Shown piece after piece: positions 1 through 13,289 of a DNA stretch of 64,000 nt. A program made the translations under genes and the position numbers. Source of the DNA: Macropodus opercularis (taxonomy: Eukaryota > Chordata > Actinopteri > Anabantiformes > Osphronemidae); the NCBI GenBank assembly GCA_030770545.1, contig CM061094.1, positions 5,689,001-5,753,000 on the forward strand. Reading direction: 5' to 3'. Each line of letters starts with the position of its first letter. Position 1 is the first letter of the stretch. The notes beneath the pieces are model-generated. The model saw only the letters and a list, made by a program, of their open reading frames with translations. It did no database searches and was not told the origin of the DNA.

Positions 1-889
1 CCACCACTCCCTGTTTCTGTCACTTACACTGGCGTGAATCTGGGACACAGTCAGCGGGAGACATTTCTCCATCTGAACGCTTGCATTTCTAATTCACGCG
101 GTCATCTCAAGTTAGTGTTGCTCGTGATGTTTTTGGCTCGTGGGAATTCCAGCTTTATCGGTTTCTTGTAAAATTGCTTTCTTTTATCAACAGTATTTAC
201 TATTTTAATATGTTCTTAATAAAGAAACCTTCAGGTGTTTTGTATCTGAAAAGCAGAAATAGCATTTGTTTAAATATTTACCTCATTAAGTTTTCTTCCT
301 ACGCGCACAATAATCGCAGCCACAAGTTGCAACCCTCTAGAGACGAGGGGGTGTGTGCAGCTGAATGTGAGTGGATGGATGGGGGTCTCCGGGGTAACAG
401 GACAGGTCACGCAGTGTTGTCATGTTCCAATTATATTATGGTCTGTTTGTTTCCTAACCCTGCGATGCAATGTCACCCTGGCAACTAGCCAGCGATGCGG
501 AGCACAGGATCGCAATGTTTAGCACCTGTGTGCGCGTGCGTGTTTATTAGTGTTGTGGCTGAGTGTGAATCACACTGAAGACCAACACAAGAGCAAAGCA
601 AGGCAACAAATTCTAATTTCCATTAAATTGACGTATTAACATTAAATGTAATATTTTAACTGGGAGTCAATTAAACCCACTTTGAGCATATATACCTGCT
701 GTATGTCATATGTACCCATCTCATATTGAATTATTGGTTGGAAAATTCAACTGAATATGGATGAACCGCTGCCTATACATGTGTTTTGAGTTTATGTGTT
801 ACTAGTATTACATGTTTCCTGCCTCAGAAAATCTCATCTTATTGAAAAGGTAGGGTTAGATGTTCTGTTCCCCACAGGGACACGAGGCT

Positions 890-1290
890 GAAATCACAGG
901 GAATTTATATTCACACTCAAATCACAGAGAGGATGGAAAGAGGCAGACTTACAGAGACAGAAGGGAGAGAGGGTCGTTTTCTGGCCGTGTTATGCTAAGT
1001 ATTCCGCACAGAGGGGAGAGATAGGAATCAGGGTGTGTTTCTGTTCTGACATGGGCAGAAAGCCTCAGACCGGAGCACAGATAGCGCGGCAGCAGGGAAG
1101 GAGAGGGGGAGTCACAAGAGGGATGGAGAAAGAGGGAGCACTGTGAGGGGAGAGCGTCAAGAGAGATACAGATCAGGACCTGGAAGCCGTTCTCCTGCGT
1201 CCTGTCATGGACGAGAGGCGAAGTGATAAGGAGAAAGAGGAAAGGACACAGAGAGGAGAGCGTGGAAATGGACGGGGTGAAGAAAGGGCA
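890..1290 (+). repeat. Purine-rich (GA-rich) tract
   Basis: The + strand is strongly purine-biased over about 400 bases, with repeated gagag, ggaga and aaggg words and few pyrimidine runs. It has no protein-coding signature. Long purine tracts are common in fish introns and can form triplex DNA. No function is inferred. Confidence 0.55.
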
Positions 1291-1685
1291 ACAGAAGGCA
1301 TTTTACTACTTGTCCTCAAATGGAGCAGAGGGTGAAGGGAAAAATGTCAGAGTCACTACAGTGCATATAATGGAAAACTAGGACGTTCAGCAGAAATACT
1401 TTTTAACTATACTCCAAATGAGTAATTTAGTTCATGTCCGTGATGAAATTAAATGAATAAATATTGCAGTAATACTTGAAAGGGTGATAATGTTGACCAC
1501 TGGGTTTGTGATATCAATTTTCCCACCGCGTGGGATGGTCATTAGTACATGTCTGACAAATTATTTCATTAGTGTATTTCTTGGTTCCAAAATGACCCAG
1601 TAAAACAAAATAAAAATAAAAAGAATTGTACAAAACACGTATATCCATAAAGCAGTGTGTGGTGAGAGATATAAACTTTAAACAG

Positions 1686-1712
<27 letters not shown>
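1686..1712. repeat. (AC)n microsatellite
   Basis: This is an uninterrupted AC dinucleotide array of about 13 units. It gives rise to a spurious Cys-Val open frame on the minus strand. Confidence 0.95.
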
Positions 1713-1716
<4 letters not shown>

Positions 1717-3401
1717 TATGTGGTTCACAAATAGAAATTTGAATATTTAATGCCCATTATTATGATTCAGTTAAGTTGCAGGGACAGAAAATGTTTAAAG
1801 GCGATAATGTCTCAGTGAAACTGCTAAACCCTGACAAACACTCTCTAAATCCTTGTAAGGCTCTTACACACAGCTTGAAATGAAACGCCACGCCAAAATA
1901 ATGCTGGAGTCTTTTTTTTTTTTTTAAATGTTTCCGTCCTTGTTAATGGTTTTTCTCCCCCGTATATATTTTATCGACCAACATAAGGTTCACTCGTGTG
2001 CGTAGCGACTTTGTTTTGCTCCTGTATAAACATCTTAGCGGGATAAATCAAATAAGTCTTAATAGGATACTGTCTGTTATTTGGGCGTTTGCCTATTAGG
2101 GTTATTGGTTAGTGACGGTGAGCAGAGTGTAAATATTTAATGTGTAATGGAACATAACTTTCATAACAATGACTCATTAACAACATTTGCATTTATTTTG
2201 TTATGGAGAAGGGGTTGGGGTTAATTACATTACCCGCCCCTGGCTGTAACCTTACTGTAGACAGACATGAGAGCGGTTATTGATCTTCTTATCTAAGCTG
2301 CTGCCAGAGATTCAATAACTGTACGTGCAGCTATTCTTTTAACCATTTTGCATTGTTGTCCAATGACGCGTCGAACCAGCTCTGTCCACGGCCTGATGGA
2401 TCACACAGACGAACTGTTGCTTCACTTACCTGACAAGAGAGGAGTCGACGCTGTAATTAACGGCAGAGCTGTGAAGTGGGAGCTTAGGGGTATTTTTTGC
2501 ACCTCCCGCATGCAGTGACGCTCAAAGTGCATCGCGAGGTCACGCTGTGGTGTAGCGTGCGTGCGTGTTGCCACTGTAACTCCAGCCCTCCTTCTCCGTG
2601 CGCTGCTTGCAGCTTAGACGGTGGCACAGAGGTAACGGCATCGTCACGGCAGGTGTTATTCCCAGCCTGTTGCCCAGGAGACCGGTGGCACCCAGCTGCT
2701 GGGGTGTGTGCAGAAGTGGGTGTCGATGCCTCCCCCGCCTCACTTTGGAGCATCACACGTTGACATCAAACAAAAGATTCACCCTTGTCACGTCACACAT
2801 CTCGCTTCACGTATTCTCTCTCGTTAGCTGCCCCTATTTCTATCTTTCTCTCTCTCTCTCTGTGTTCAGTATGATTATGTTACTAAGCAGAAGTCTCCTA
2901 TCAGCACGTTCATTGGTGGAGCTCATCTTTGGCTGGTGTTACATAACAGCTCGCTTCTCATCTCAGCGCTCACTTACTTGGATCATAAGATAAACACCGG
3001 TTAGGATCACTTCACGAGCACTTGTTCACTAAATCTGCTTTATGAATCGACTTGTTGCTAAGAACAACCAACAAATAATGAAAGAATTTGTGACTATTCA
3101 TTTGAATGCACTCCTCTTTCTGCTTAATGTTTATGAATATGTATGTGCTGTGCAGAGAGCAGGAAAACATCATTCTTTCTTGGACAGCGTCGGATGTCAC
3201 GCTTGTCTGGAGTGCCGCGGCTTCACACGGCTTCCCTCGTCCTCCAACACGTCGGCTGGGGACAGTTGCTAAGGTGGAAGCTGTGACCCAGCTGATTTCG
3301 AAAGGTTTTGGTTGCCAAGTCGTAGATGATGTGATTTGATGTGCCTCCGGTGCTGCTCAGGCAGCAGAGAGAGGAGGAGAGAACATCGAGGACAATTAGA
3401 G

Positions 3402-3406
<5 letters not shown>

Positions 3407-3435
<29 letters not shown>
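3407..3435. repeat. (TG)n microsatellite
   Basis: This is a TG array of about 14 units. It lies inside the longest chance open frame of the window (3336-3977), where it is read as Val-Cys repeats. Confidence 0.95.
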
Positions 3436-3437
<2 letters not shown>

Positions 3438-6046
3438 CTCTACCATGTGCTCTTGTGTGTTAGATATAAAAATGGGGCAATACAGTTAAAAGCCTCTGGC
3501 TTTGAACAAAGAAGCCTTAAGCCTGTAGGTGTAAGTCACATCAAACAGGCCGCTGCTTCAAAGCGGCTCTATAGGTTATGCCTCATCAGGGAAAAAGACT
3601 TCAAACGTACGCCTAAAACACGGAACGACAACAATAAAGCCATGCAGTCGGAATACTACCGGTATCAGCTACGATGGTGCTTGGCTTTAGACGAATGCTC
3701 CATCTATGTATTGGCTAGACATTTAAGGCCAGAGATTGATTTACAGATAAATCTGATTCCATCCAAAGGGCTCAGTTTCTGCAGCTTTTGTCTCAATCAA
3801 ACACTGTGCTTTACCTGGAGAACTCATTTTACCAATCCGGCGTGTGTCCTCTGCCTGAGCTGCAGAAGATCCTCCCTTTTTTTTTCTCCTCCTTGCAAAG
3901 AGTCTTTGAAAAATAATGGGTGTGCACTGGGAGTGCTATTGATTCGGTCTTGCCGTGCTCAGGGAAAAAAAAAGTGAGCTTTATTTTCTCCAAAATACAG
4001 ACCAAAGAGGAAAAAAAATGGCCGTGTTTTAGAAGGCCTTTCACATCCAATTTTTGGCTGTTTTCTTTTCTCTTCCCTCTTTCTGCCGTTTTGTCTACTT
4101 GTCCACTTCAGCCTGTTTTTCCTCCGCTTTGTTCTGTCTGTCGTTACTTCTTGCTTGTCGGTCTCTTTCACGATTCGCCCGCTCCTTATTCGGACTTCAG
4201 GTGTCGAGGTCATCCCCACCACCGGACTCAGGCGCTCGTATATTTTCACCGTGCTCGTATCTGCAGCTCCATTTATCAGCAAAGCCCCCGTGTGTGCACG
4301 GTTTAGCCTCCCATGCGCTCACAGACCTTGTGCTTGATACTGTAACATGCTCCGGGCAGCGTAGCGCCATCTTTGCCCCATAAGGACACTCATACATACG
4401 TGTTGTACATTCTATTCCCAGGCATGTGTACGTGCACGCACATTAGCATCAGGACTCAAACCCCAGGCAGATCCACAAACATCACCCGTCCAGTGTTGGT
4501 GAATAAGAAATAGCTGAGTGCTGTGTGCCTCGGGCGCTCCTTCGAGCTACTGATGTAAGTTGAACCAAGTGGCGGCTCTTTCATGTTGCTGAGACAGTGT
4601 GTGACCACCCATGCTAAACGTTTAAGGATATAGTCCACAAATGCATCGCCAGGTGGAGGTCGACTGGACAGACAGTAAAAGCTGGAGATAAGCGGCCCAG
4701 GTGAAAAAAAGTGAATATTGTGGAGACTTAGTTTTAATTTTGACTGATTCCTTCTTAGTGCTCATGAAACTAACTGGTCCATCTCCATCTTCTTCTAGAT
4801 TTTAGAACGGAGTAGTGTCAGAGTAGTGTCACAGAATGAAGTTACTATAGAATATGATTATTCCACTTATTGTATTTTACCCACAAATACTGTATGCATT
4901 TGCGATGGCAGTTTAGCTGTATAGAAACAGAATTAAGGCCAAAATTTGGGAGCTTTTGATGCTGTTTCTGGTTTAGGAGAGGATGGATAGGAAGGACAGT
5001 TTTAGGCCATGAGATAATAATTATAATTAAACGCAATTTTAATAGTTTCACTTGTTTGCTGAACAAAAGCCGATTCCTGTAACGCACAATTAAGTCAAAG
5101 CAGCAGCAAATGTGTGAGACTTGTGTTGTGATCTATAATGTGATTCTACAAAGTGGTGAATAACGCAGATGATAATGCGGAGTTCGCTGGAACATGACGG
5201 CACCGAACATATTGCGATGTGGACGTAGCAGCAATGTGAGGATCCATTGTGCGGGTTTTTGTTTTGTTTTGTTAAGAGGTTCCTCCTGCTCTATAAGCCA
5301 CCAGCATCATGGCTCCGATTAGGTTGCGTAAGACACGAGGGAAAAAAATTTGGCCTTGTTTAATTCCCGTGGGGAGGAAAGAGGTGCTGGGAGGAGGCTG
5401 GGGGAGCTCGTGAGCGCTAGAAACGCTTTGAGCAATCAAATGGCAAACACTTTCTGTGGAAGAAGAAGCTTTTAGAGCGTGTGGAAGAAGCGGTTGCAAA
5501 AGGGAGGATAGAGGGGGAGCAATAAAAGAGAGCAATATAAACAACCTTTAGGTAAGAGGTGTGGTCCATGGCATCCCCTCTGGCTGTAGCTCATACTTGA
5601 GGGAAAGAAGAAACTTACTGGGCAACACAACAGGATGGGTTGAATCTGGAGTTGACCATTATTTCTTATTAATCACAGTCTGTACTAGTGCTGAGCCATT
5701 TCATCACTTATTCATCATTCTTGCTTATGTAAAGTTTCACTGTGACGTGCCCTGATGAACGCAGCTCACACGATCAGACAAACAGAACAGTCACGGTGGA
5801 AAGTAAAGCCTCCGCTGGCATATGAGACAACTGGGGATGACAGAGGGTCTTGCATGAAGCAAATTATTCATACGCATCCTCAGTGCCTATGTCAATTTTG
5901 TGGGTTTTGTCTTGTCTGATGTGTGACATCACGTCCTGTTTTATTTTCTGTTTGTTTACACCTGCTGCCATATCTAGTATATAAGCTCCACTACACTGCT
6001 CTTGTGAGTCCGTTATGATTGTTGTCACTCCGTTTGGTATGTACTC

Positions 6047-6080
6047 TGTTGGTTGGTTGGTTGGTTTGTTTGTTTGTTTG
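6047..6080. repeat. (GGTT)n/(GTTT)n tetranucleotide repeat
   Basis: Four GGTT-type units pass directly into GTTT units, forming a compound tetranucleotide microsatellite. Confidence 0.9.
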
Positions 6081-6943
6081 AATATTCCATTCATCTGTTA
6101 CTTTGGTTTGGAAGTGTTGAAATGTTTACTGTTGGTCTGAGATTTCATTTTGTCTTACTTACTTTTGGTTCTGGTAGAAATCTTGTGTGCGTCACGCTGT
6201 TTGCATTCTGTTGCCCAGATGTTCTTCTTTGAGTTGTCAGTTAAGAACTTGAGTTACTTTCTCGTTGTGTCGACTTGTTGTTGTCTTGCCTTTATTAAAT
6301 AATGGGTTTCGCAATTGCGTCATGTTTCGTTATGTGTTGAGCATTTTCAAACCTTCACAGTAGGGCACTAGTTGGTTCATCAGCCCCAATTCTAGGTAGT
6401 AAGTTTGTAAAACTTAGTGAGTCTGTGACATAAGTTTGGTTTTATCCCACAGCTTTGGTACCAGTACAGCAAAGTGGAGGATGACACTGGCTTCTGTCTA
6501 ATGAGGAGATGATGGAGGGAAACAGTAGAGTATACGAATTCCTGCTCATACTGTATGCGGTTCAGTAAAGGAGGGCACAAGTGCGATGGCTTTTGTTGGA
6601 TTGTCATGCAGTACCACACATTACACCACTGCTTTGATTAACTATAGATGACTGAGCTTTAGTTTTCTCTCCCTCCGTCCTTTTTTCATACTTTATTTCT
6701 CTGCCTAGTTCGCCATCGCTCTCGCTCTCGTTCTCTGTGTTTCTGAGAGACGTAGGAGGAGAGGAGGAGTGACGATAGGGAGCAGGGACCGGAGGAGATG
6801 CAGAAAGACGTGTATGGATGGATGTATGGTGGAGTAAGCAGCTGAGTGACGGGAGACGTCAACCCATGAAAAGGACGAGTCCATTCTTTGTTTGTAGAAA
6901 TGTTTGAATTGTAAAGGTGCTGCTGCTGGTGTGCTGCACTACA

Positions 6944-6983
6944 CCCCCCCCCCAGCCCCCCCACCCCCCCCACCCCCACCCCT
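6944..6983. repeat. C-rich tract (G-quadruplex potential on the minus strand)
   Basis: Successive C runs of roughly 10, 7, 8, 5 and 4 bases are separated by single A or AG interruptions. The minus strand therefore has more than four G runs with one- or two-base loops, which is a strong G-quadruplex pattern. The + strand could form an i-motif. Confidence 0.85.
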
Positions 6984-8269
6984 AGCGCCTGCTCTTAGCC
7001 AATCATCACACCACACTGTTGTATTTGGGTCACAGCAACGTGTTGCTGCTGTCTCCACTGGCAGATGCATTGTGCTGTAATCTCCAAAAAATAGGCTGAG
7101 AGGAGTGAGGGAAGTGGAGAAGGGAAGGAGTAGTGACAGAAGCGAGGGGCTTTCTCGCGCCCAAAAAATTTCCACCGTTCGTTTGGGATTTTGCGTCTTT
7201 GCTCGCCTTTCTTTCATCCTGTCCCCTTTCCATCCATCCCTATTTTCCTCTGTGAGGTGTAAAAGGAGCCTCATTCCTCCATCAGCCTCTGCATTTTCCT
7301 TTGCTTTTTTCTCATGCTGTGGCCAAATCATCAATAAATTCAAAACTCATACACTTAAAGTGGATCTGAAAATCACTGGTATTTAAGGGGCAGCGCTGAG
7401 TCATCGATTATACTACTGCTGAAAAGCACTGCTCATATTTAATGGGTGGTTCAAGGGGGAGAAAGAATGAGGGAGAGAGAGGGGGGAGAAAAAAAAACAC
7501 AGACAGAAGTGATAGATGTGCAATTCACCTCCAAAATAGACACAATCACATCTTTTGATGAGGGGTGAGGGTTGTCCTTGATTTCTGTTTTGTGTCGCTC
7601 TCTTGTCCATGGTGGAGCACGTTGGACCGGTCCGGTACTGGTCAGCCCCGCTTCGCCCACAGAGCCGATATGGACGTGCCCCCTCACCCTCTCTCCGCTT
7701 GGTTTTTGTCAGAGGGAAGACTAATGGACTTCAATCTGATGCCTGATTTGCTGACCCTGAACCCTCTCGCTCCACACCGCACTGCATTTCTCTCGTCCTT
7801 GCAGATGACTGAATGTGGCCGACGCGTCCGATGACACAGAGTAGGCGACCCGTTTGTGCTCTCTGCTCGCAGAGTTACAGTAAATATGAAGATGAATGAC
7901 TTGATGGAAATGTCTTTACTCAGTGTAAGACAAATATAGCATTGTTTTTATTGATTACGTTTAATCTTCTGGTAACGTTAATGCCTTTTATTAGAATAAA
8001 AGTAAAATAATACAAAATAAATCAAGTAAAAGTGAATCGTCCAGGCCACACAGATTCTAAAATTATAGCATTTAATGACAAACAGTAATAAAGTTACTGT
8101 CACACTTGTATTTTATATCTCATCCAATGGTGCTAATAAATCGCAGATGATACTTTGATACTTTACCTTCATTAATCAACCAGGTTGACGCGGCTGAAAA
8201 CTTTTATCGGTGGTGTTGTTTGAAACGCTCATAAATATGAATAAGGTTACGAGTCACGCAGAGTTCAGA

Positions 8270-8830
8270 CTTGCGTGCGCGTCTGCTGAAAAATAAAGCT
8301 TCCCCGAAGGCTCCTTCACGCAGTTTATTACACATCAGTCCCATCGCTCCCCCTCTCCTTTCCATTTATGCCTCCTCCCTCACCTCAATCTCCTTCCCCT
8401 CGTCCGTCCGTGCTGCTCCCTCGCTCTCGGCACTCAGCACTAACAGCTGGTCCCTCTCTGCTCTGTGCGGTGATTCTCGCTCCTCGCTGTCTGTCTCGCT
8501 CCTCTGTGTGCCAGTGGGCGTGGGTCGTGGGGGCCCACTCCACGGCGGGCCCTGAATCACCGCTATCTGGTGGCAAACGCTAATTACAGCAGGAACAAGG
8601 GATGGAGGAAACTGAAGGGTGGAGTGGGGAGAGGGCTCTTCCGTAACTGCTGCCAGTGACTGCATTAAGCCGGCCTCGTGACGCAAAGGGTCTGACGCGG
8701 GACGCTGTCGTCTACCCTCTGCTGCTCTGCGTCGTCTCCTACGCACATCAGTAGACAAAGGAGAGTCTCCGCGCGTTTCTTTTTTGTTCGCCGGAGTCGT
8801 AACTTCCCAGCAGCCCTGTGCTGCACGCAA
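8270..8830. other. GC- and CpG-enriched stretch
   Basis: This part is visibly richer in C, G and CpG than its surroundings, especially at 8390-8560 and 8640-8830. It resembles a small CpG island, but I found no first exon of brsk2 (no GPYRLEKTLGKGQT-like peptide), TATA box or donor at a matching codon. A promoter for an unseen transcript and a chance GC-rich patch both remain possible. Confidence 0.3.
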
Positions 8831-10125
8831 TCGAGACGAGCGGTGCAGGTGTAGGCGGTGTCACACTCACGTGCCACATGTGAATACTTAACCTCATCGA
8901 GTCTGAGGTGAACCCCCCCCCCGTTACACACCCTAAAAGCTGAGACTTCACACCCACACATTAATTCACCAGTGCAGGCTTCGGTGTTGAAACAGGTGTC
9001 AAATCGTTCCAGCCTTTAGATTTCTCATTTATGATTTAACGTCTTTATCAGGTGAAAGCTCTGATTCTCTGAGTTGATGCTGCTGCTATTCTAGTTCCCT
9101 CAAGATGTTTGAGAGAAGAAGCTTCCCCACTTGACTGGCACATGCTGCACCCTGTGCTGTGAAGTCAGAGCAGAGTCAGGTTAGTTATTTATCCCCCGGA
9201 TCAGAAATACGTGCTGTATTTTTAGCTTTTAGGTTTGTTGAAAACCTTCTTCTCCTGCATCCGCCCCCCCCATCTCTTCGCCGTCGCCTCTGAAGTCGTG
9301 GCTCCGGTGCCGCAGCACTTTGGGAAGGCTAACTGAGGATCGTAGGATCAAATTAGACTCCTCTGTAGACTCTTTGTGTACGGTGGCGTTTCCATTTCAT
9401 TTTGCTTTGCCTTGGTGACGGGGGAAAGCAGGCAGAAGCAACAAACGTAAACATAGTGTGACATAAAGTCGGGCGACAGTGTCCTCGGTGTTGTCACAGC
9501 CGTGCTGGAGATGCTGAATTGAGTTCGCTTTATTTTGTCACATTCGTCTCTGCCGCTGTTTGTCTCGGCTCAGACAGTTGTCTTCATATTATTATCATGT
9601 TATACTGTCGCAGCAGCATTACACAACTAAGGAGCATAAAAAGAAGATCCCAATTATCCAAAGTCCACTGTTGTATAAGATGAGCAGATTTTGTCTGAAA
9701 TTTCCTTCCATCGTTTAATAATTGATGGAGTGAATATTTCTCGTACCCTCCACATGTTATTTCTCTTCTTCCTCTGTCTGTGTCTCTTGGTACCCTATTA
9801 GTTGAGCTCTTTGCTTCCTCCTCTCCATTTAGCCTAACTAAGTACATCCACACATGCAGAATACGTGCAAGTTTAATTGGTCTCTAAATATACTCCAGTC
9901 TCAACATTTTAGTCTTCCCTTTGATGCATATACCTTACGTGTTCTGCCTGCTCGGGTTAAATATCTGAAGCCTCTCCTCTCCTCTCCCACTCGGAGAGCT
10001 TGTCTGACCATTGGCTGACCTGGCTTTGGCTCTTGACAGCGTGGATGCATTTGCCGAGCTGAGAGTTCGCCGTGGACCTCTGGTTCGTTGCTTGACCTAG
10101 CTTTAGTTTAGTTCGGCATCGGCTT

Positions 10126-10126
<1 letters not shown>

Positions 10127-10199
<73 letters not shown>
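10127..10199. repeat. (GT)n microsatellite with a G5 interruption
   Basis: A GT array of about 36 units is broken once by GGGGG at 10161-10165. It is among the longest dinucleotide arrays in the window and is probably polymorphic. Confidence 0.95.
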
Positions 10200-10202
<3 letters not shown>

Positions 10203-11506
10203 TTAGTCGTGCGTGCGTTCTTCTTTGGGTATTTGTGTTCAAGAGTGTGACAGCGCTGTCTCCCAAAACAGTTTTCTCTGCCCTGTTGCCTTTCCATTTG
10301 ACTCGGCCTTGCTGAGCCCTATCTTGCCGCTCACGTCCGGCCGGAGCGTTTTGAGCCTGGGCGAGAGGCCTCGGTGGAGGATCGGCCTGTGGTCAAGGCT
10401 CCCATAAGTGTGTTTAACAGGGAAACAAACCACCATTTTCAAAACTGAACTGGGCTATGAACCCATCAGTGCTCTTTCACACTATCACATTCTCATTACG
10501 TCCCCCACTCTCTCTCTCTCCTCCGTCTCTCTGCTTCTATAACATTTGGACCCTTCCAGCCTCTCTGCTCATCCCCTGGCTATGGCGCTTGAATGGCGCT
10601 CATTATTGAAGCCTTCTGCTGGAAACGGGACTCTTTGCAAGCTGCGAACCAGCTTGCCGGCTTGTTCTGACTGGCCCTTTTGTGTTGCGCTGCCTCGCAA
10701 AACAGGAAAGACTCCTCTGTGGTCCTGGGAGGGTAGAACTCGGACGCAGTTGCTTTAGAGTTGGGTATAATAAGCACGGTTCACTGAATGATGGTTGTTA
10801 AAAAGAGATAAGAGGATTGGGAGTAAGATGGAAATTGCAAATGAAGGCGATTGTAGAAATGTATTTTAGTAACATTGTGCATGGCTCCACAATGGACAAC
10901 AACAGACTGGAGGTACACAAACACAGGCGCTAACCTGTGTGTTGGTACTAATTAGCAGTGTATCATTTTGGCGCTTCTCCGCTCAAGCAGGACCCGAGTA
11001 GCTCACGTCTGCCCGATGGCTCCATGTTCTGACACAATAGAAAATTAGCCACCCAACAATGGGTGCGTTAGGTTGATAGACGCACCATGTTGGCTGCACA
11101 TGTGGACAATAAGGTCCACACATTTACACACACACACACACACACACGTTCTCTTTTAGAGCATTGCAGTTGCGTTGTGCGGAAAAGAACGGGAGGCTCC
11201 GATTCACCAATCTGTGCTTCGTGTGACTGAATTATTGCTGCCGTGGCGTTTGAGCCGTCACATTATTAAGTGATTGAAAAGTAGGTTTCCTCCTGTTGCA
11301 GAACTACGTCCGTTAAAGACGCCCTTCATGGAATCTTTCATTAAATGAGAATCAGCCTTGATTCTTTCAGGCCATGGTAGAGCTGGATTTAAGGTCAATT
11401 TCACCACGGGACCAAGTCAGCACAGCCTCTTCTTTTGTGCATCTTACTTTCTCCGCTGACCCCTCTGGAGCTCTTTATAAAAATAAGCCTTATTCTGTCT
11501 TCAGAG

Positions 11507-11508
<2 letters not shown>

Positions 11509-11544
<36 letters not shown>
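11509..11544. repeat. (GT)n microsatellite
   Basis: This is an uninterrupted GT array of about 18 units. Confidence 0.95.
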
Positions 11545-11546
<2 letters not shown>

Positions 11547-13256
11547 ACTGTAAGAGCAATACTCCTCCTGTAGCTGAAGCCTAATGCAAGTAAAGAGAGA
11601 TCTGTATCTTAATTAACAAGGGGCACAGCTGCCTCTGGAGAAAGCAGTTAACCTGTGTGTGTGTGTGATTACACACACAAACCGTACAGTATGTGGGCGT
11701 GGGGATATTCAGGTTGTTGGAGGTAATCAAGGAATGATGAGCTGAATAGTCCCTCCCGTGGAGATGGAGCTGGAATCACAGTAGGTTATAAAGAGTGGGT
11801 CCCACTTAATGCACACACACACACACACACTTTTGTACAGCTGTTGTACATGTGTGAGGCTATTACCTGATATAATACTTAGCCATCACAACTAACCTTA
11901 ACCTCTGATTTTAACCCCGGACCCTCCCATGAATGCTCCAACACGCTAATGCCGCTCTGTCCGTAGCTGCGTGAGCCCGCAGGCAACACCTGCCTTGAGA
12001 TTTCACACCGGCAACGCGGATCCAAACGTGTTCGTGTGCTTCTGGGTCTGGGTCGGTTTGTGTGCAAGCACGTGTGTTATAGACAGTCCCGCAAGAGTCC
12101 GGCTCTAATGAACTCCTGCAGGTTGTTAGTGCTCTGTGCGGAGCAGTGTTAGATTGCATCGCTGTGCTTTCTGCTTTGCTGTGACCACTTTCCCCCGCCT
12201 GGAAAGCGGCCACGCTAACGGCACATGTGACTGAAACCTGCCTGGTGCCAAATGGACACCCTGGCTTTCCACATCCTCAACGAGACATGGGGACATGGGA
12301 ATAATAACACGTAGTTAGATTTGGTTCAGTCAGTGACACTACGATAAATGCAATTATATCGCCTGTGTTTCATTTTTGTTACAGCTGTTCTCTGGCCTTC
12401 GAATCTGTGTCAGAGTGGAAGATTTTGCCTTGCATCAATAATGTATATAGCAGTATGATTGTCTCCTCTGTTATTAGACTGTACACGCAGAGAGTACACA
12501 AGATTTAATAGAGGATTTGTTGCGATACTGATTTGGTTTGTTGTGTGTTTGCATGGCTCAGAGTGTGTGTACTTTCGTGTCTCGTCAGTGTATGCAATCA
12601 TTTGCATTGGACTCTCTACCCCCCCCCCTGTATAAATAATTCCCCTCATTGATTTCTAGCTGGACTATTTGTCACCCACTTACTCAAGTCAAATTAGAAA
12701 GCGCTGTTTGTCGTATCCACAATTCAATCGATTAAAGGGGGGAGGGGCCACTCCCAAACTAAATGTAATGAATATAATGCTTACTGAGGGAAAAGCCTTC
12801 ATAGATTGTGCGTGTTTGTGTGGAATTAATGAGAAATTTCCAGCTCGACAAAGCGTGAGTTATCCGGTATGCATGTGGATGCAAGGGAATGGCGGCGCGG
12901 GGCTGGTAGGTGTAATTTACATTAGTGCGAGTCACTGCCTCTGTGGCCCTTTGGAACACACACACACACACACACCTGCAGGACTCCCAGCCTCTGGGGA
13001 TGTGCTACATTAAATACAAACATTCACTTGGAAATAATGCCTGGAATATACAGGATTCTCACTTCTCTTCCCATTTTGCCTCAAGACAAGCCGTTGCACC
13101 CGCTCCGTGTACTGCAACATAACTGGCGCGTTATGAGAGCTTTCCTTTATTCATTGGAATTTCTGTTCATCACTTACCTGCTCATTTGCCTAAAATGCTG
13201 GAAAGTTCTACCGAAAAACAAATAAATTAGCAAGATTGGCTGAAAATTGCTTGGAC

Positions 13257-13259
<3 letters not shown>

Positions 13260-13288
<29 letters not shown>
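13260..13288. repeat. (GT)n microsatellite
   Basis: This is an uninterrupted GT array of about 14 units. Confidence 0.95.

Positions 13289-13289
<1 letters not shown>

Larger units (their letters stand above)
1..9999. other. Non-coding sequence, presumed brsk2 intron 1 or upstream
   Basis: I see no exon with recognisable homology on either strand here. The open frames are short and unlike any family I know. The stretch holds a CA microsatellite near 1690, a purine-rich tract at about 890-1290, a GT repeat at 3407-3435, a GGTT/GTTT tetranucleotide tract near 6050, a C-rich tract at 6944-6983 and a relatively GC- and CpG-rich part at about 8270-8830. It is assigned to the large first intron of brsk2 only because the first exon found downstream begins inside a codon. 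The start of the gene could lie here or outside the window. Confidence 0.5.

Noticed and set aside
3336..3977. Longest open frame as a protein-coding gene
   Set aside because: It contains a Val-Cys run from a TG microsatellite, shows no recognisable domain, and its length is within what chance gives in 64 kb read in six frames. It is kept only as a low-interest finding.
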